A stretch of DNA of 10,994 bases from Paracoccaceae bacterium (GTDB lineage Bacteria > Pseudomonadota > Alphaproteobacteria > Rhodobacterales > Rhodobacteraceae): positions 1 to 10,994 of the forward strand of contig SKKS01000215.1 of assembly GCA_007123625.1 (NCBI GenBank), written 5' to 3'. The notes under the pieces were generated by a model, which saw only the letters and a list, made by a program, of their open reading frames with translations, ran no database searches and had not been told where the DNA came from. This document shows, piece by piece, positions 1 to 6,862 of the stretch. Position numbers and translations under genes: made by a program. The first letter of the stretch is position 1. The number at the start of each line of letters is the position of its first letter.

Positions 1-1179
1 AATAAACCCATCGCGTGCCTGCGCGCGGGTCTCGGGCGCGGTCCAGCGGTCGGAACGGAAGTCATGCGGATCGGGCCAGATGCGTTCGTTGCGGCCCATG
101 TGCCACGGGCTGACAATCACCTGTGCGCGGGCGGGCACATCGCGGTCGCGGAAGCATTCCCTGCGCGCCGCCTCACGCACCAGCATAGGCACCGGGGGAT
201 AAAGGCGCAGCGTCTCGCGGAACGCATCGCGGGTGCGCGGCAGTCTTGACAGTACGGCGAAATCGGGGGGCGTTCCGCTGTCCAGCCAAGGGTCCAGCAC
301 AGCGGCCTCGGCGGCAAGCGCTTCTTGCACATCCGGGTGCGTGGCCAGCAGATAGAGCGCCCAGGCGAGAGCGGAAGCGCTGGTTTCATGCCCCGCCAGA
401 AAGAAGATCGCCACCTGGTCGACCATTTCCCCGGTCTGGAAGCAGGCGCCGGTTTCCGGGTCGGTGGTGGTCATGATCTTGGTTGCCAGATCATCCGGCG
501 CGGTGCCTTGGGCAATCGCCTGCGCGCGCGCCGCGGTCATGCCGGTGATCAGCGCCCGGATGCGCCGTGCCGTGTTCCGCGCCCGGCGGCCATGAAAGCG
601 CGGCATCCAGCGCGGCAGGGGCAACAGCGCGCCCAGGTTCATCAACGGTTGCGCGGCCTGATGGGCGCGGAACTCGTGATACACGGCGCTTGCGGTTGCA
701 TCCTCGATCGGCACGGAAAACAGCGTGCGGAAAATCACGTCGGCGGCGGCATGGCTCATGGCGGCTTCGGCATCCAGCGGGCCGGGAGTGATGCGCCCCG
801 CAGCGGCCAGCGCCGCCGCCCACATGGCCGGGAATGTCGCGCGCAGGCGCCCGCCCTCGAACGCCGGGTCGATCATGCGGCGCTGGCGCGCCCATGTCGC
901 GCCGTTGGTCAGGAACACCGAATTGCCCAGCAACAGCCGCAGCCCCTCGGCCACCCGCGGCGACTTCGGGAAATCCTGCGGGCGCTCCTGAAGCACCAGT
1001 CGCACCAGCGCCGGTTCATTCACCATGAAGGACCGGAGGAACGGCAAACGAAACTCGGCCATCCGCGCGCGATAAAGCTTCGCGGGCTGGGTGGACAGGA
1101 TATCGCGCCGGAACATCGCCACATGCCGCCAGAGCGGCACCTTGTCGGGGCGGTGGTCGGGCATGGGGGGGCGGCTCAT
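1..1179 (-). CDS. Cytochrome P450, 3' end cut off by the window edge
   Basis: Heme-thiolate monooxygenase; 393 codons are visible without a stop. Motifs seen: C-helix WxxxR (W96-R100, WARQR), which contacts a heme propionate in the family; the I-helix oxygen-activation motif AGHETS at 262-267 within FFLAGHETSASAL; the K-helix ExxR at 322-325 (ETLRLYPP); and the PERF-like segment PDPHDFRSDRW at 369-379. The heme-binding FxxGxRxCxG loop should come about 40 residues later and lies outside the window. No N-terminal membrane anchor is evident, as in soluble bacterial P450s, so separate ferredoxin partners would be expected. The ATG at 1177-1179 overlaps the stop of the upstream hydrolase gene (ATGA) and has no Shine-Dalgarno sequence, which fits translational coupling. 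A second in-frame ATG lies at 1162-1164, after a run of seven C. Substrate and CYP family cannot be told from the sequence. Confidence 0.95.
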   Translation of the reverse strand, partial: MSRPPMPDHRPDKVPLWRHVAMFRRDILSTQPAKLYRARMAEFRLPFLRSFMVNEPALVRLVLQERPQDFPKSPRVAEGLRLLLGNSVFLTNGATWARQRRMIDPAFEGGRLRATFPAMWAAALAAAGRITPGPLDAEAAMSHAAADVIFRTLFSVPIEDATASAVYHEFRAHQAAQPLMNLGALLPLPRWMPRFHGRRARNTARRIRALITGMTAARAQAIAQGTAPDDLATKIMTTTDPETGACFQTGEMVDQVAIFFLAGHETSASALAWALYLLATHPDVQEALAAEAAVLDPWLDSGTPPDFAVLSRLPRTRDAFRETLRLYPPVPMLVREAARRECFRDRDVPARAQVIVSPWHMGRNERIWPDPHDFRSDRWTAPETRAQARDGFI

Positions 1180-2423
1180 GCGGCGGGGACCGGTGTCTCT
1201 GGGTCGCGGGTGGTGAAGCCGTTGTAGCTGTCCTCGATCAGGTTGACCGAAGGTTTGCGCCCCGCGAACCGCGCCGCCAGCGTCTGCGGCCCTGCGGTGA
1301 TGCGGAAGTAATCGTAGTCGCCGGGCTGGTCAAAGGCGCACAGGTACTGGAAATGCAGCCGGAAATACCGGCGGCGGTACTTGGCAAAGGTCTCGGGGGT
1401 CAGCGTCTGGCGAAACGCGGCCGATATCACCAGCGGCCAGCGTTTGCCGGTTTCGGGCGCGGCGCCGCTGCAACTGACCGGATCGCACAGCGCATAGGTG
1501 CAGCCATCGCCCGGCGCGGTGACATCCAGCCAGAAAAGTTCCGGGCGCTGCGACAGGTAATGCAGGTCCGCACGCAGACGCGTGGCCTCGGGGAGATAGG
1601 ATTGCATCGGAACCGCATGGCCCAGCGACAGGAACGACAGCGCCGCCCGTTCCCGCCCCGCAGCCCCCTGACGGATCGCATCGGCCAGCACCGACACCCC
1701 CAGATGCACGCCCGAGGAATGGCCCACCACGAGCACCTCGTCCACCGCCGGGTCGGCCAGTGCATCGGCAATATGGCGTGTGAATTCGGCCAGCCGCGCC
1801 TCAAGCTCGGGCGGATTGCGGCCCCGGTGGCGGGCGGTGAAGCTGAAATCCAGCAGCAGGTAGTAGACGAAGAACCGCCCGTCCAGCCGCCGGAACCCCC
1901 GCAGGATCGGCGGCACCACCCCCAGCCCCAGCAGATACGCCGCCCAGCCCGGCAGAACAAAGGCCAGCGCCCAACCCACACCCGCCGCTGCCGCCAGGGA
2001 AAGTGCCAGTTGTCCCAGCAGCATCACCACCGGATACATGGCCGCGATGCCGGGTGCTGCACGCAGCCGGAACAGCCGGAAAATCGCGCCTGTGGACACA
2101 TAGGTCCACGCCGTGCGCGCCAGCAGTCCATAGGTCGCCGCCACGCCCGCCTGCATCGAATCGCGCACGATGTCCGCCCATTCAAGGATGCGGATCTCGG
2201 TTCGCGTGTCGGTGTCTTCCATCGCGGCCTCGACCCGCCAGCCATAGGGGCCTGTGTCCTTGAGCGGCCTCTGCCGCAGGCTGTAGCCCGAGATCGCGGC
2301 CTGTGCGGCGCCCTCGGTGCGGTAAAGCTCGCGGTACCGGCGCGGCGGAAACGGGTCATAGCCGGGGATGTAGAACACCCGCCGTTCGCGCACGCCCTGC
2401 CCGCTGTCCGTTTGCTTGCGCAT
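1176..2423 (-). CDS. Membrane-associated alpha/beta-hydrolase-like protein (415 aa)
   Basis: Predicted serine hydrolase of unknown substrate. An early strand-turn FYIPGYDP (17-24) fits the first beta strand and oxyanion region of the alpha/beta-hydrolase fold. EVLVVGHSSGVHLG contains the nucleophile elbow GHSSG (234-238), with S236 the likely nucleophile. D306 (TAPGDG) and H357 (RLHFQYL) are possible acid and base, assigned only by order along the chain. Between the N-terminal part and the elbow are two strongly hydrophobic stretches, about 126-147 and 150-173, that look like a membrane hairpin, which is unusual for soluble family members. The ATG start at 2423 has only a weak AAGG about 10 nt upstream. 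The gene follows the amidotransferase by 74 bp on the same strand, and its TGA overlaps the P450 ATG. I know similar PG(F/Y)DP proteins from alphaproteobacteria but no assigned function, so lipase or esterase is only a possibility. Confidence 0.85.
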   Translation of the reverse strand: MRKQTDSGQGVRERRVFYIPGYDPFPPRRYRELYRTEGAAQAAISGYSLRQRPLKDTGPYGWRVEAAMEDTDTRTEIRILEWADIVRDSMQAGVAATYGLLARTAWTYVSTGAIFRLFRLRAAPGIAAMYPVVMLLGQLALSLAAAAGVGWALAFVLPGWAAYLLGLGVVPPILRGFRRLDGRFFVYYLLLDFSFTARHRGRNPPELEARLAEFTRHIADALADPAVDEVLVVGHSSGVHLGVSVLADAIRQGAAGRERAALSFLSLGHAVPMQSYLPEATRLRADLHYLSQRPELFWLDVTAPGDGCTYALCDPVSCSGAAPETGKRWPLVISAAFRQTLTPETFAKYRRRYFRLHFQYLCAFDQPGDYDYFRITAGPQTLAARFAGRKPSVNLIEDSYNGFTTRDPETPVPAA

Positions 2424-2497
2424 GCTGCCCGCGCCTTGTTGTCTGTCCCGGTCAGCCTAGCGGCGAAAACCGGCGGAATTAAGCCCCCGTGCCCGAC

Positions 2498-3277
2498 TCA
2501 GGCGCTCAGCGCCCGTCCGACCCCGCGCCGCGCGACGGAAAACGCCCGCACCGCATCGCCAAAGGCCGCGAACAGCGGGCGCGAGACCGGATCCTGCGCC
2601 GCGTTCCATTCCGGATGCCACTGCACCGACAGCGTGAAACCCGGCGCATCGCGCACGAACAGCGCCTCGGGGGTGTCATCGGGCGCCCTGCCGTCGATGA
2701 CGATACGCGCGCCCGGTGTCTTGACCCCCTGCCCGTGGAGCGTGTTGGTCATCACCTCGGCCGCGCCCATCAGCCGGTGAAAAACACCGCCCTCGGTGAA
2801 GCGGACCTTGTGGCGCAGGGCGAACTTCTCTTCCAGCGTGCCATCGGGCGGCATGCGGTGGTTCATCCTCCCCGGCAGGTCGCGGATTTCGGGGTAGAGC
2901 GTGCCCCCCATGGCGACGTTAACCTCCTGAAAGCCGCGGCAGACGCCAAGAAACGGCTGTCCGCGCTCAACGCAGGCGCGCACCAGCGGCAACGCCAGCG
3001 CGTCGCGGCTGCGGTCGAACGCGCCGTGGGCGGGGGTTTCGGCCTCGCCATACTCTTCGGGGTGCACATTCGGGCGCCCGCCGGTCAGCAGGAAACCGTC
3101 GCAGACCTCCAGCAGTTCGGCCACCGAAACCAGCAGCGGGTCCGAAGGGATCAGCATCGGCAAGCACCCTGAAACCTGCGCCACAGCTTCGGAGTTCATG
3201 CTGCCCCCGGCATGGGCGGGGTACTGGTCATTGATCAGGTAACTGTTGCCGATGATCCCGACGACGGGGCGGTGCAT
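2498..3277 (-). CDS. Class I glutamine amidotransferase, PuuD-like (peptidase C26)
   Basis: 259 residues, the usual size for gamma-glutamyl-GABA hydrolase-type proteins. Visible motifs: LLTGGRPNVHPEEYG (63-77), the family's glycine-rich turn; FLGVCRGFQEVN (109-120), the nucleophile elbow with C113; and VQWHPEW (218-224), supplying H221 and E223 to complete the Cys-His-Glu triad. All catalytic residues are present, so it should hydrolyse a gamma-glutamyl amide. In E. coli PuuD the substrate is gamma-glutamyl-GABA from putrescine breakdown. No other Puu gene is visible here, so the substrate is uncertain. An upstream in-frame ATG at 3283 would sit directly against the AGGAG, whereas the ATG at 3277 is 7 nt from it and gives MHRPVVGIIGN, the expected start of the fold. 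It is the first gene of a probable three-gene unit with the hydrolase and P450. Confidence 0.93.
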   Translation of the reverse strand: MHRPVVGIIGNSYLINDQYPAHAGGSMNSEAVAQVSGCLPMLIPSDPLLVSVAELLEVCDGFLLTGGRPNVHPEEYGEAETPAHGAFDRSRDALALPLVRACVERGQPFLGVCRGFQEVNVAMGGTLYPEIRDLPGRMNHRMPPDGTLEEKFALRHKVRFTEGGVFHRLMGAAEVMTNTLHGQGVKTPGARIVIDGRAPDDTPEALFVRDAPGFTLSVQWHPEWNAAQDPVSRPLFAAFGDAVRAFSVARRGVGRALSA

Positions 3278-3284
3278 GCTCATT

Positions 3285-3289
3285 CTCCT
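3285..3289 (-). promoter_or_regulatory. Ribosome binding site AGGAG that decides the amidotransferase start
   Basis: On the minus strand AGGAG is followed by AATGAGC and then ATG. Spacing is 1 nt to the first ATG (3283) and 7 nt to the second (3277). The second is the favoured start. Confidence 0.75.
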
Positions 3290-3302
3290 GCGCTCTGGTG
3301 CA

Positions 3303-3331
3303 AACATAGGCGCATGCGCCCCCGGGGTCGA
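3303..3331 (-). promoter_or_regulatory. Candidate sigma-70-type promoter with palindromic spacer for the amidotransferase unit
   Basis: On the minus strand, TCGACC (3326-3331) and TATGTT (3303-3308) are separated by 17 nt. Each matches the -35 or -10 consensus at about four positions. Transcription would start about 20 nt ahead of the AGGAG. The spacer contains the perfect 12-bp palindrome GGCGCATGCGCC (3309-3320), adjoining CCCCGGGG (3320-3327). A repressor bound there would block polymerase. This is sequence matching only. Confidence 0.4.
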
Positions 3332-3350
3332 GAGGGCAGGCGCAGCGCCC

Positions 3351-3381
3351 TTGCGTCCCCGGCGGTCGATGCCCAGATAAT
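3351..3381 (+). promoter_or_regulatory. Candidate promoter for the methyltransferase
   Basis: TTGCGT (3351-3356) and GATAAT (3376-3381, five of six consensus bases) are 19 nt apart, slightly long. The predicted start lies near 3388, just ahead of an AGGGA ribosome site (3395-3399). Confidence 0.3.
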
Positions 3382-3407
3382 CACCTGCCGAACCAGGGAA
3401 CTGCCCC

Positions 3408-4058
3408 ATGAACACCTCGAAGCCGACTGCACACCACCTGCGGATGCATTGGGATGGCGTCTACGCCGCCCGAAGCGACACCGCCCTGACCTGGCATCAG
3501 GACACTCCGCGCCCGGCACTCGACGTGATCGTCGAATATGCAACGCCGGGCGCACCCATCATCGATGTGGGGGGCGGCACATCGCGGCTGGTCGATGCGC
3601 TGCTGGCACGCGGGCTTGGTCCGGTGACGGTGCTCGATATCAGCCAACAGGCGCTGACGGCGGCGCAGGACCGTCTGGGCAAACACGCCGCCCGCGTGCG
3701 CTGGGTCAGTGCCGACATCACCCGCTGGGAACCCGCCATGCGTTATGCGCTCTGGCATGACCGCGCAGTGTTCCATTTCCTGACCGATGCGGATGATCGC
3801 ACGGCCTATCTCCAGCGGCTGGACGCGGCGCTGACCGACGACGGCATCGCCGTATTGTCGACCTTTGCCGATGACGGGCCGGAAAGCTGCTCGGGGCTGC
3901 CGGTGGTGCGCTACAGCCCCGAGGCACTGGCCGCGACGCTGGCGCATCACCTGCCGGGGCGTCTGCACCTGGTTGCGGCGCGGCGGCACGACCACCTCAC
4001 CCCCAAGGGCAATGTCCAGAAGTTCCAGACCTCGGTGCTCGGCCGCGGCCGCGCCTGA
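3408..4058 (+). CDS. Class I SAM-dependent methyltransferase (216 aa)
   Basis: Small Rossmann-fold methyltransferase. Near the N-terminus, HWDGVYAAR and LTWHQ (14-31) form an opening seen in a widespread bacterial family. Motif I is IIDVGGGTSRLVD (51-63), the SAM-binding loop. VLDIS (75-79) carries the acidic residue D77 expected to hold the SAM ribose. SADIT (101-105) fits the adenine-binding loop, and LWHDRAVFHFL (115-125) is the motif-IV region. The C-terminal half has a family signature STFADDGPESCSGLPV (151-166) and HDHLTPKG (194-201). The ATG is preceded by AGGGA at 8 nt. It is transcribed alone, divergent from the amidotransferase and converging on the GlcG-like gene with an 11-bp gap. 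The methyl acceptor is unknown to me. The fold assignment is firm; the role is not. Confidence 0.92.
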   Translation: MNTSKPTAHHLRMHWDGVYAARSDTALTWHQDTPRPALDVIVEYATPGAPIIDVGGGTSRLVDALLARGLGPVTVLDISQQALTAAQDRLGKHAARVRWVSADITRWEPAMRYALWHDRAVFHFLTDADDRTAYLQRLDAALTDDGIAVLSTFADDGPESCSGLPVVRYSPEALAATLAHHLPGRLHLVAARRHDHLTPKGNVQKFQTSVLGRGRA

Positions 4059-4069
4059 GCCGTGTCGCC

Positions 4070-4495
4070 TCAGGCCTCGGCGGCGATACCCGCAGCCGCA
4101 GCACCTGCCAGCGCAGCTTCGGCGTCGTTGTCAGACGTGTCGCCGGTCACCCCGATCGCCCCGATCACCGCGCCCGTCCCATCACGCAGCAGCACGCCGC
4201 CCGGCACGGGCACCACCTTGCCGCCATAGACCCCGTTGATCGCGGACATAAAGAAGCCCTGCGCCTCGGCCCGGGCAAGTTGCGCGCGCCCGGCCATGCC
4301 CAGCATCACCGCGCCGTAGGCCTTGCCCTGCGCGATCCCGAACCGCCCCGGCGCCGCGCCATCCTCACGCTCAAAGGCAAGCACATGCCCGCCTGCGTCC
4401 AGCACCACCACCGACAAGGGCTTCAGCCCCATGTCGCGCCCCTTGGCCCGCGTCCCGGCAATGATTGCGCGCGCCTGATCTAGTGTCACAGCCAT
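4070..4495 (-). CDS. GlcG/HbpS-family (heme-binding-like) protein
   Basis: 141 residues forming one GlcG/HbpS domain. Characteristic parts are VVVLDAGGHVLAFEREDG (29-46), GIAQGKAYGAV (53-63) and the glycine-rich stretch GGVLLRDGTGAVIGAIGV (99-116) with TGDTSDNDAEAA after it. Some family members bind heme (HbpS), and E. coli GlcG is an uncharacterised product of the glycolate operon next to glcB. The same neighbour relation to malate synthase G holds here, but glcDEF is absent. The start at 4495 gives MAVTLDQA, the normal family N-terminus, with AAAGGGG (4501-4507) 5 nt upstream. An in-frame ATG at 4510 lies before that site. It is downstream of glcB in the same orientation but behind a likely terminator, so expression may depend on read-through. 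The biochemical role is open. Confidence 0.9.
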   Translation of the reverse strand: MAVTLDQARAIIAGTRAKGRDMGLKPLSVVVLDAGGHVLAFEREDGAAPGRFGIAQGKAYGAVMLGMAGRAQLARAEAQGFFMSAINGVYGGKVVPVPGGVLLRDGTGAVIGAIGVTGDTSDNDAEAALAGAAAAGIAAEA

Positions 4496-4516
4496 CCTGG
4501 CCCCTTTCATCTTGCG

Positions 4517-4546
4517 AAAAACACTCCGGGGGAGTCCAGCCCCCGG
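4517..4546 (-). terminator. Intrinsic terminator-like hairpin after glcB
   Basis: Read on the minus strand, CCGGGGG (4540-4546) pairs with CCCCCGG (4526-4532) around a 7-nt loop, giving a seven-pair all-GC stem. AGTG follows, then TTTTT (4521-4517). This fits a rho-independent terminator for glcB. It stands only 10 nt upstream of the ribosome site of the GlcG-like gene, so it could also act as an attenuator. Confidence 0.6.
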
Positions 4547-4568
4547 GCTGGACGGGGGCAGCGCCCCC
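4534..4568 (-). repeat. Two hairpins competing with or preceding the terminator stem
   Basis: GTCCAGCCC and GGGCTGGAC (4534-4553) form a nine-pair near-continuous palindrome that shares bases with the terminator stem 4526-4546, so the two cannot form together. Next to it GGGGGC-AGC-GCCCCC (4554-4568) forms a six-pair stem. Both would be transcribed before the T-run. Confidence 0.6.
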
Positions 4569-4585
4569 CACCCCCGCTGCAAAAG

Positions 4586-6760
4586 TCACGCCCGGCGCGC
4601 CTGCGCCCCCCAGCCGCGCGCCTTGCGCGCCAGCCTCCGCGCATGCAGCACCGGCTCGGTATAGCCCGAAGGCTGTGCGCGCCCCTCAAATACCAACGCG
4701 CACGCGGCCTTGAAGGCGTCGCCGTCAAACCCCGGTGCCATCGGCTCGTATGCCGGGTCGGCGGCGTTCTGGCGGTCCACCACTTCGGCCATCTTCTTCA
4801 TCGCGGCCATGACCTGATCTTCGGTCACGATCCCGTGGTGCAGCCAGTTCGCCAGCCCCTGCGCGCTGATCCGGCAGGTAGCGCGGTCTTCCATCAGACC
4901 GACATCGTCGATATTGGGCACCTTGGAGCACCCTACCCCCTGATCGACCCAGCGGACCACATAGCCCAGGATACCTTGCGCGTTGTTCTCGACCTCGCGC
5001 GTGATCTCCGCCTCCGAGAATGTCCGCCCCTCGGCCAGCGGCAGGGCCAGCAGCGTGTCCAGATCGGCGCGCGGGCCACCTGATGCGACCGTGGCGGCGA
5101 TCTCTACCTGTCGCGCGGCCACATCGACCCGGTGGTAATGCAGTGCATGCAGCGTCGCCGCCGTCGGGCTGGGCACCCAGGCGGTGTTGGCCCCGGCCAG
5201 CGGTTGGTTCACCTTGACCTCCAGCATCTCGGCCATGCGGTCGGGCATGGCCCACATGCCCTTGCCGATCTGCGCACGCCCGCGCAACCCGCAGGCCAGG
5301 CCGATATCCACGTTGCGGTCTTCATAGGCCTGCAACCACACGGAATTGCGCATCTCGCCCTTGGGAATCATCGGGCCCGCTTCCATGGCGGTGTGAATCT
5401 CGTCGCCGGTGCGGTCCAGGAATCCGGTGTTGATGAACGCCACGCGGTGGCGCGCGGCGCGGATGCATTCGGCCAGATTGACGCTGGTGCGCCGCTCCTC
5501 GTCCATGATGCCCAGCTTGACGGTGTTGGGCGCCAGCCCCAGCGCGGCCTCGATCCGGGTGAACATCGCGTCCACAAAGGCCACTTCCTCGGGGCCGTGC
5601 AGTTTCGGCTGCACCGCATACAGGCTGCCAGTCATCGAGTTGCGCAGCCCTTCGGGCTTTTGCAGGTCATGCAGCGCGCAAAGCGTGGTCACCATGGCGT
5701 CCAGAAGGCCTTCGAACGCTTCGTTGCCGTCGCGGTCCAGCACTGCGGGATTGGTCATCAGCAGCCCCACATTGCGCACCAGCATCAGCGCGCGGCCCTT
5801 GAGCGTCAGCGTTCCGCCATCAGGGGCGGTGAACACCGGATCGGGGTTCAGGCGGCGGACAAGGGTTTCCGCGCCCTTGTGCACCCGCTCGGTCAGCGTG
5901 CCCTGCATCAGCCCCAGCCAGTTGCTCCAGGCCAGCACCTTGTCTTCGCCATCCACGGCAGCGACCGAATCCTCGCAATCCATGATCACCGTCAGCGCCG
6001 ATTCCAAGCGGATATCGGCCACATGCGCGGGGTCATTGCGGCCGATCCGATGCTCAGAGTCCATCTCAATAACAACATGCAAGCCGTTGTTTTTAATAAC
6101 AATTGATTCGGGGCGCTCCGTATCCCCCCGATAACCCGCAAACTGCGCGGGATCGCGCAGGGCCGGGACCAGCGCACCATCCTCGATCCGGTAGCCCTGC
6201 ACATCGGCATGCCCGCCCTGGGCCAGTGGCGCGATTTCATCCAGCAGCGCCTTGGCCTTGGCCACCACCCGCGCGCCGCGCGCCGGATCAAAGACGCCGC
6301 CCGCCGGTGCGTCACCCAGCGCATCGGTGCCGTAGAGCGCATCATAGAGCGAGCCCCAGCGCGCATTCGCGGCATTGAGCGCATAGCGTGCGTTCATCAC
6401 CGGCACCACCAATTGCGGCCCGGCCACTTGCGCGATCTCGGGGTCAGTGTTTTCGGTCGCGATCGCAAAGGCCGGGCCTTCGGGAACGATATAGCCGATT
6501 CCCTCCAGAAACGCGCGATAGGCCACCGCATCATGCCCGGTGTCGCGCTGCGCCACATGCCAGGCGTCGATGGCCTGTTGCAACTGCGCGCGCTTTTCCA
6601 GCAGCGCCCTTTGCTGCGGACCAAGGTCGTTCACAAGCGCGCTGAGCGCCTGCCAGAACGCATCGGGCGCGATGCCGGTGCCGGGAAGTGCGCTGTCCTC
6701 GATGAAGCGGACGACCTGGGGATCAATGGAAATATCGTGCTTGCGGATATGATTTGACAT
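4586..6760 (-). CDS. glcB: Malate synthase G
   Basis: Condenses glyoxylate with acetyl-CoA to give malate and CoA; cytosolic, feeding the TCA cycle. The product is 724 residues against 723 for E. coli GlcB, which supports the start at 6760 (MSNHIRKH) over an ATG 27 codons upstream; the ribosome site is weak (GAG at 9 nt). Conserved active-site segments: LMLVRNVGLLM with R329, GIMDEERRTSVNL with E421, FLDRTGDEIHT with D449, and GLMEDRATCRIS with D625. By alignment from memory these match E. coli R338, E427, D455 (Mg2+ ligands E and D) and the catalytic base D631. GCSKVP (610-615) carries the conserved reactive cysteine. The gene is complete and looks functional. It is divergent from guaD and followed by a terminator-like stem and a GlcG-like gene. 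The codons for residues 218-235 are unusually AT-rich. Confidence 0.98.
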   Translation of the reverse strand: MSNHIRKHDISIDPQVVRFIEDSALPGTGIAPDAFWQALSALVNDLGPQQRALLEKRAQLQQAIDAWHVAQRDTGHDAVAYRAFLEGIGYIVPEGPAFAIATENTDPEIAQVAGPQLVVPVMNARYALNAANARWGSLYDALYGTDALGDAPAGGVFDPARGARVVAKAKALLDEIAPLAQGGHADVQGYRIEDGALVPALRDPAQFAGYRGDTERPESIVIKNNGLHVVIEMDSEHRIGRNDPAHVADIRLESALTVIMDCEDSVAAVDGEDKVLAWSNWLGLMQGTLTERVHKGAETLVRRLNPDPVFTAPDGGTLTLKGRALMLVRNVGLLMTNPAVLDRDGNEAFEGLLDAMVTTLCALHDLQKPEGLRNSMTGSLYAVQPKLHGPEEVAFVDAMFTRIEAALGLAPNTVKLGIMDEERRTSVNLAECIRAARHRVAFINTGFLDRTGDEIHTAMEAGPMIPKGEMRNSVWLQAYEDRNVDIGLACGLRGRAQIGKGMWAMPDRMAEMLEVKVNQPLAGANTAWVPSPTAATLHALHYHRVDVAARQVEIAATVASGGPRADLDTLLALPLAEGRTFSEAEITREVENNAQGILGYVVRWVDQGVGCSKVPNIDDVGLMEDRATCRISAQGLANWLHHGIVTEDQVMAAMKKMAEVVDRQNAADPAYEPMAPGFDGDAFKAACALVFEGRAQPSGYTEPVLHARRLARKARGWGAQARRA
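6066..6109 (-). other. AT-rich, rare-codon patch inside glcB
   Basis: By hand count about 28% GC over roughly 43 bp, inside a gene well above 60% GC. It encodes ESIVIKNNGLHVVIEMDS (residues 218-235) with ATT three times, GTT three times, and TCA, AAA, TTG and TCT, codons otherwise avoided in this window. It contains a direct repeat AATAACAA (6068-6075 and 6095-6102) and an inverted pair AACAAC/GTTGTT (6071-6076 and 6086-6091). The reading frame is intact. Confidence 0.7.
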
Positions 6761-6796
6761 GTTCGGGCACTCGTTTGGGGGATGGCCGGGTCTGAA

Positions 6797-6818
6797 GCGG
6801 TATGCGGCGGCATACCGC
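6797..6818. promoter_or_regulatory. 9-bp perfect inverted repeat, candidate operator or 5'-UTR hairpin
   Basis: GCGGTATGC (6797-6805), spacer GGCG, then GCATACCGC (6810-6818). It lies 37-58 bp upstream of the glcB ATG. It could be a regulator site, or a nine-pair stem with a 4-nt loop in the glcB leader RNA. The arms contain the same GGTAT/ATACC half-site as the palindrome at 6832-6839. Confidence 0.6.
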
Positions 6819-6829
6819 CACGGGATGCA

Positions 6830-6858
6830 CAGGTATACCAAACCATGCTGCAGTGCAA
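6830..6858 (-). promoter_or_regulatory. Candidate glcB promoter
   Basis: On the minus strand TTGCAC (6853-6858) resembles a -35 box, and TATACC (6832-6837) resembles a -10 box at a short 15-nt spacing. The match is modest. The -10 candidate coincides with the GGTATACC palindrome, as expected for a repressed promoter. Confidence 0.3.
6832..6839. promoter_or_regulatory. GGTATACC palindrome, GntR-type operator-like
   Basis: Perfect 8-bp palindrome whose GTATAC core fits the loose GTM-KAC core described for GntR-family operators. It shares the GGTAT half-site with the inverted repeat centred about 28 bp away. E. coli controls its glc operon with a GntR-family protein (GlcC). No regulator gene is in the window. 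Confidence 0.4.
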
Positions 6859-6862
6859 CATG
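6844..6862. promoter_or_regulatory. 19-bp imperfect dyad CATGCTGCA-G-TGCAACATG
   Basis: Eight of nine pairs match around a central G (6853). It overlaps the candidate glcB -35 box and lies about 120-138 bp upstream of the guaD start. Its sequence differs from the GGTAT sites, so a second regulator is possible. Confidence 0.4.

Noticed and set aside
1165..1171. Run of seven G (C on the coding strand) near the P450 start, as a phase-variation tract
   Set aside because: Short, common at this GC content, and an in-frame ATG follows it. No second contingency feature is seen.
325..1227. 300-codon plus-strand open frame
   Set aside because: Lies opposite the P450, whose motifs are clear. Composition is that of a reverse-frame shadow.
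1353..2780. 475-codon open frame on the plus strand
   Set aside because: Antisense to the hydrolase and amidotransferase. It is rich in Arg, Gln, His and Pro with no domain, which is the normal shadow of GC-rich codons.
5132..6106. 324-codon plus-strand open frame
   Set aside because: Antisense to glcB; His/Gln-rich shadow without recognisable domains.
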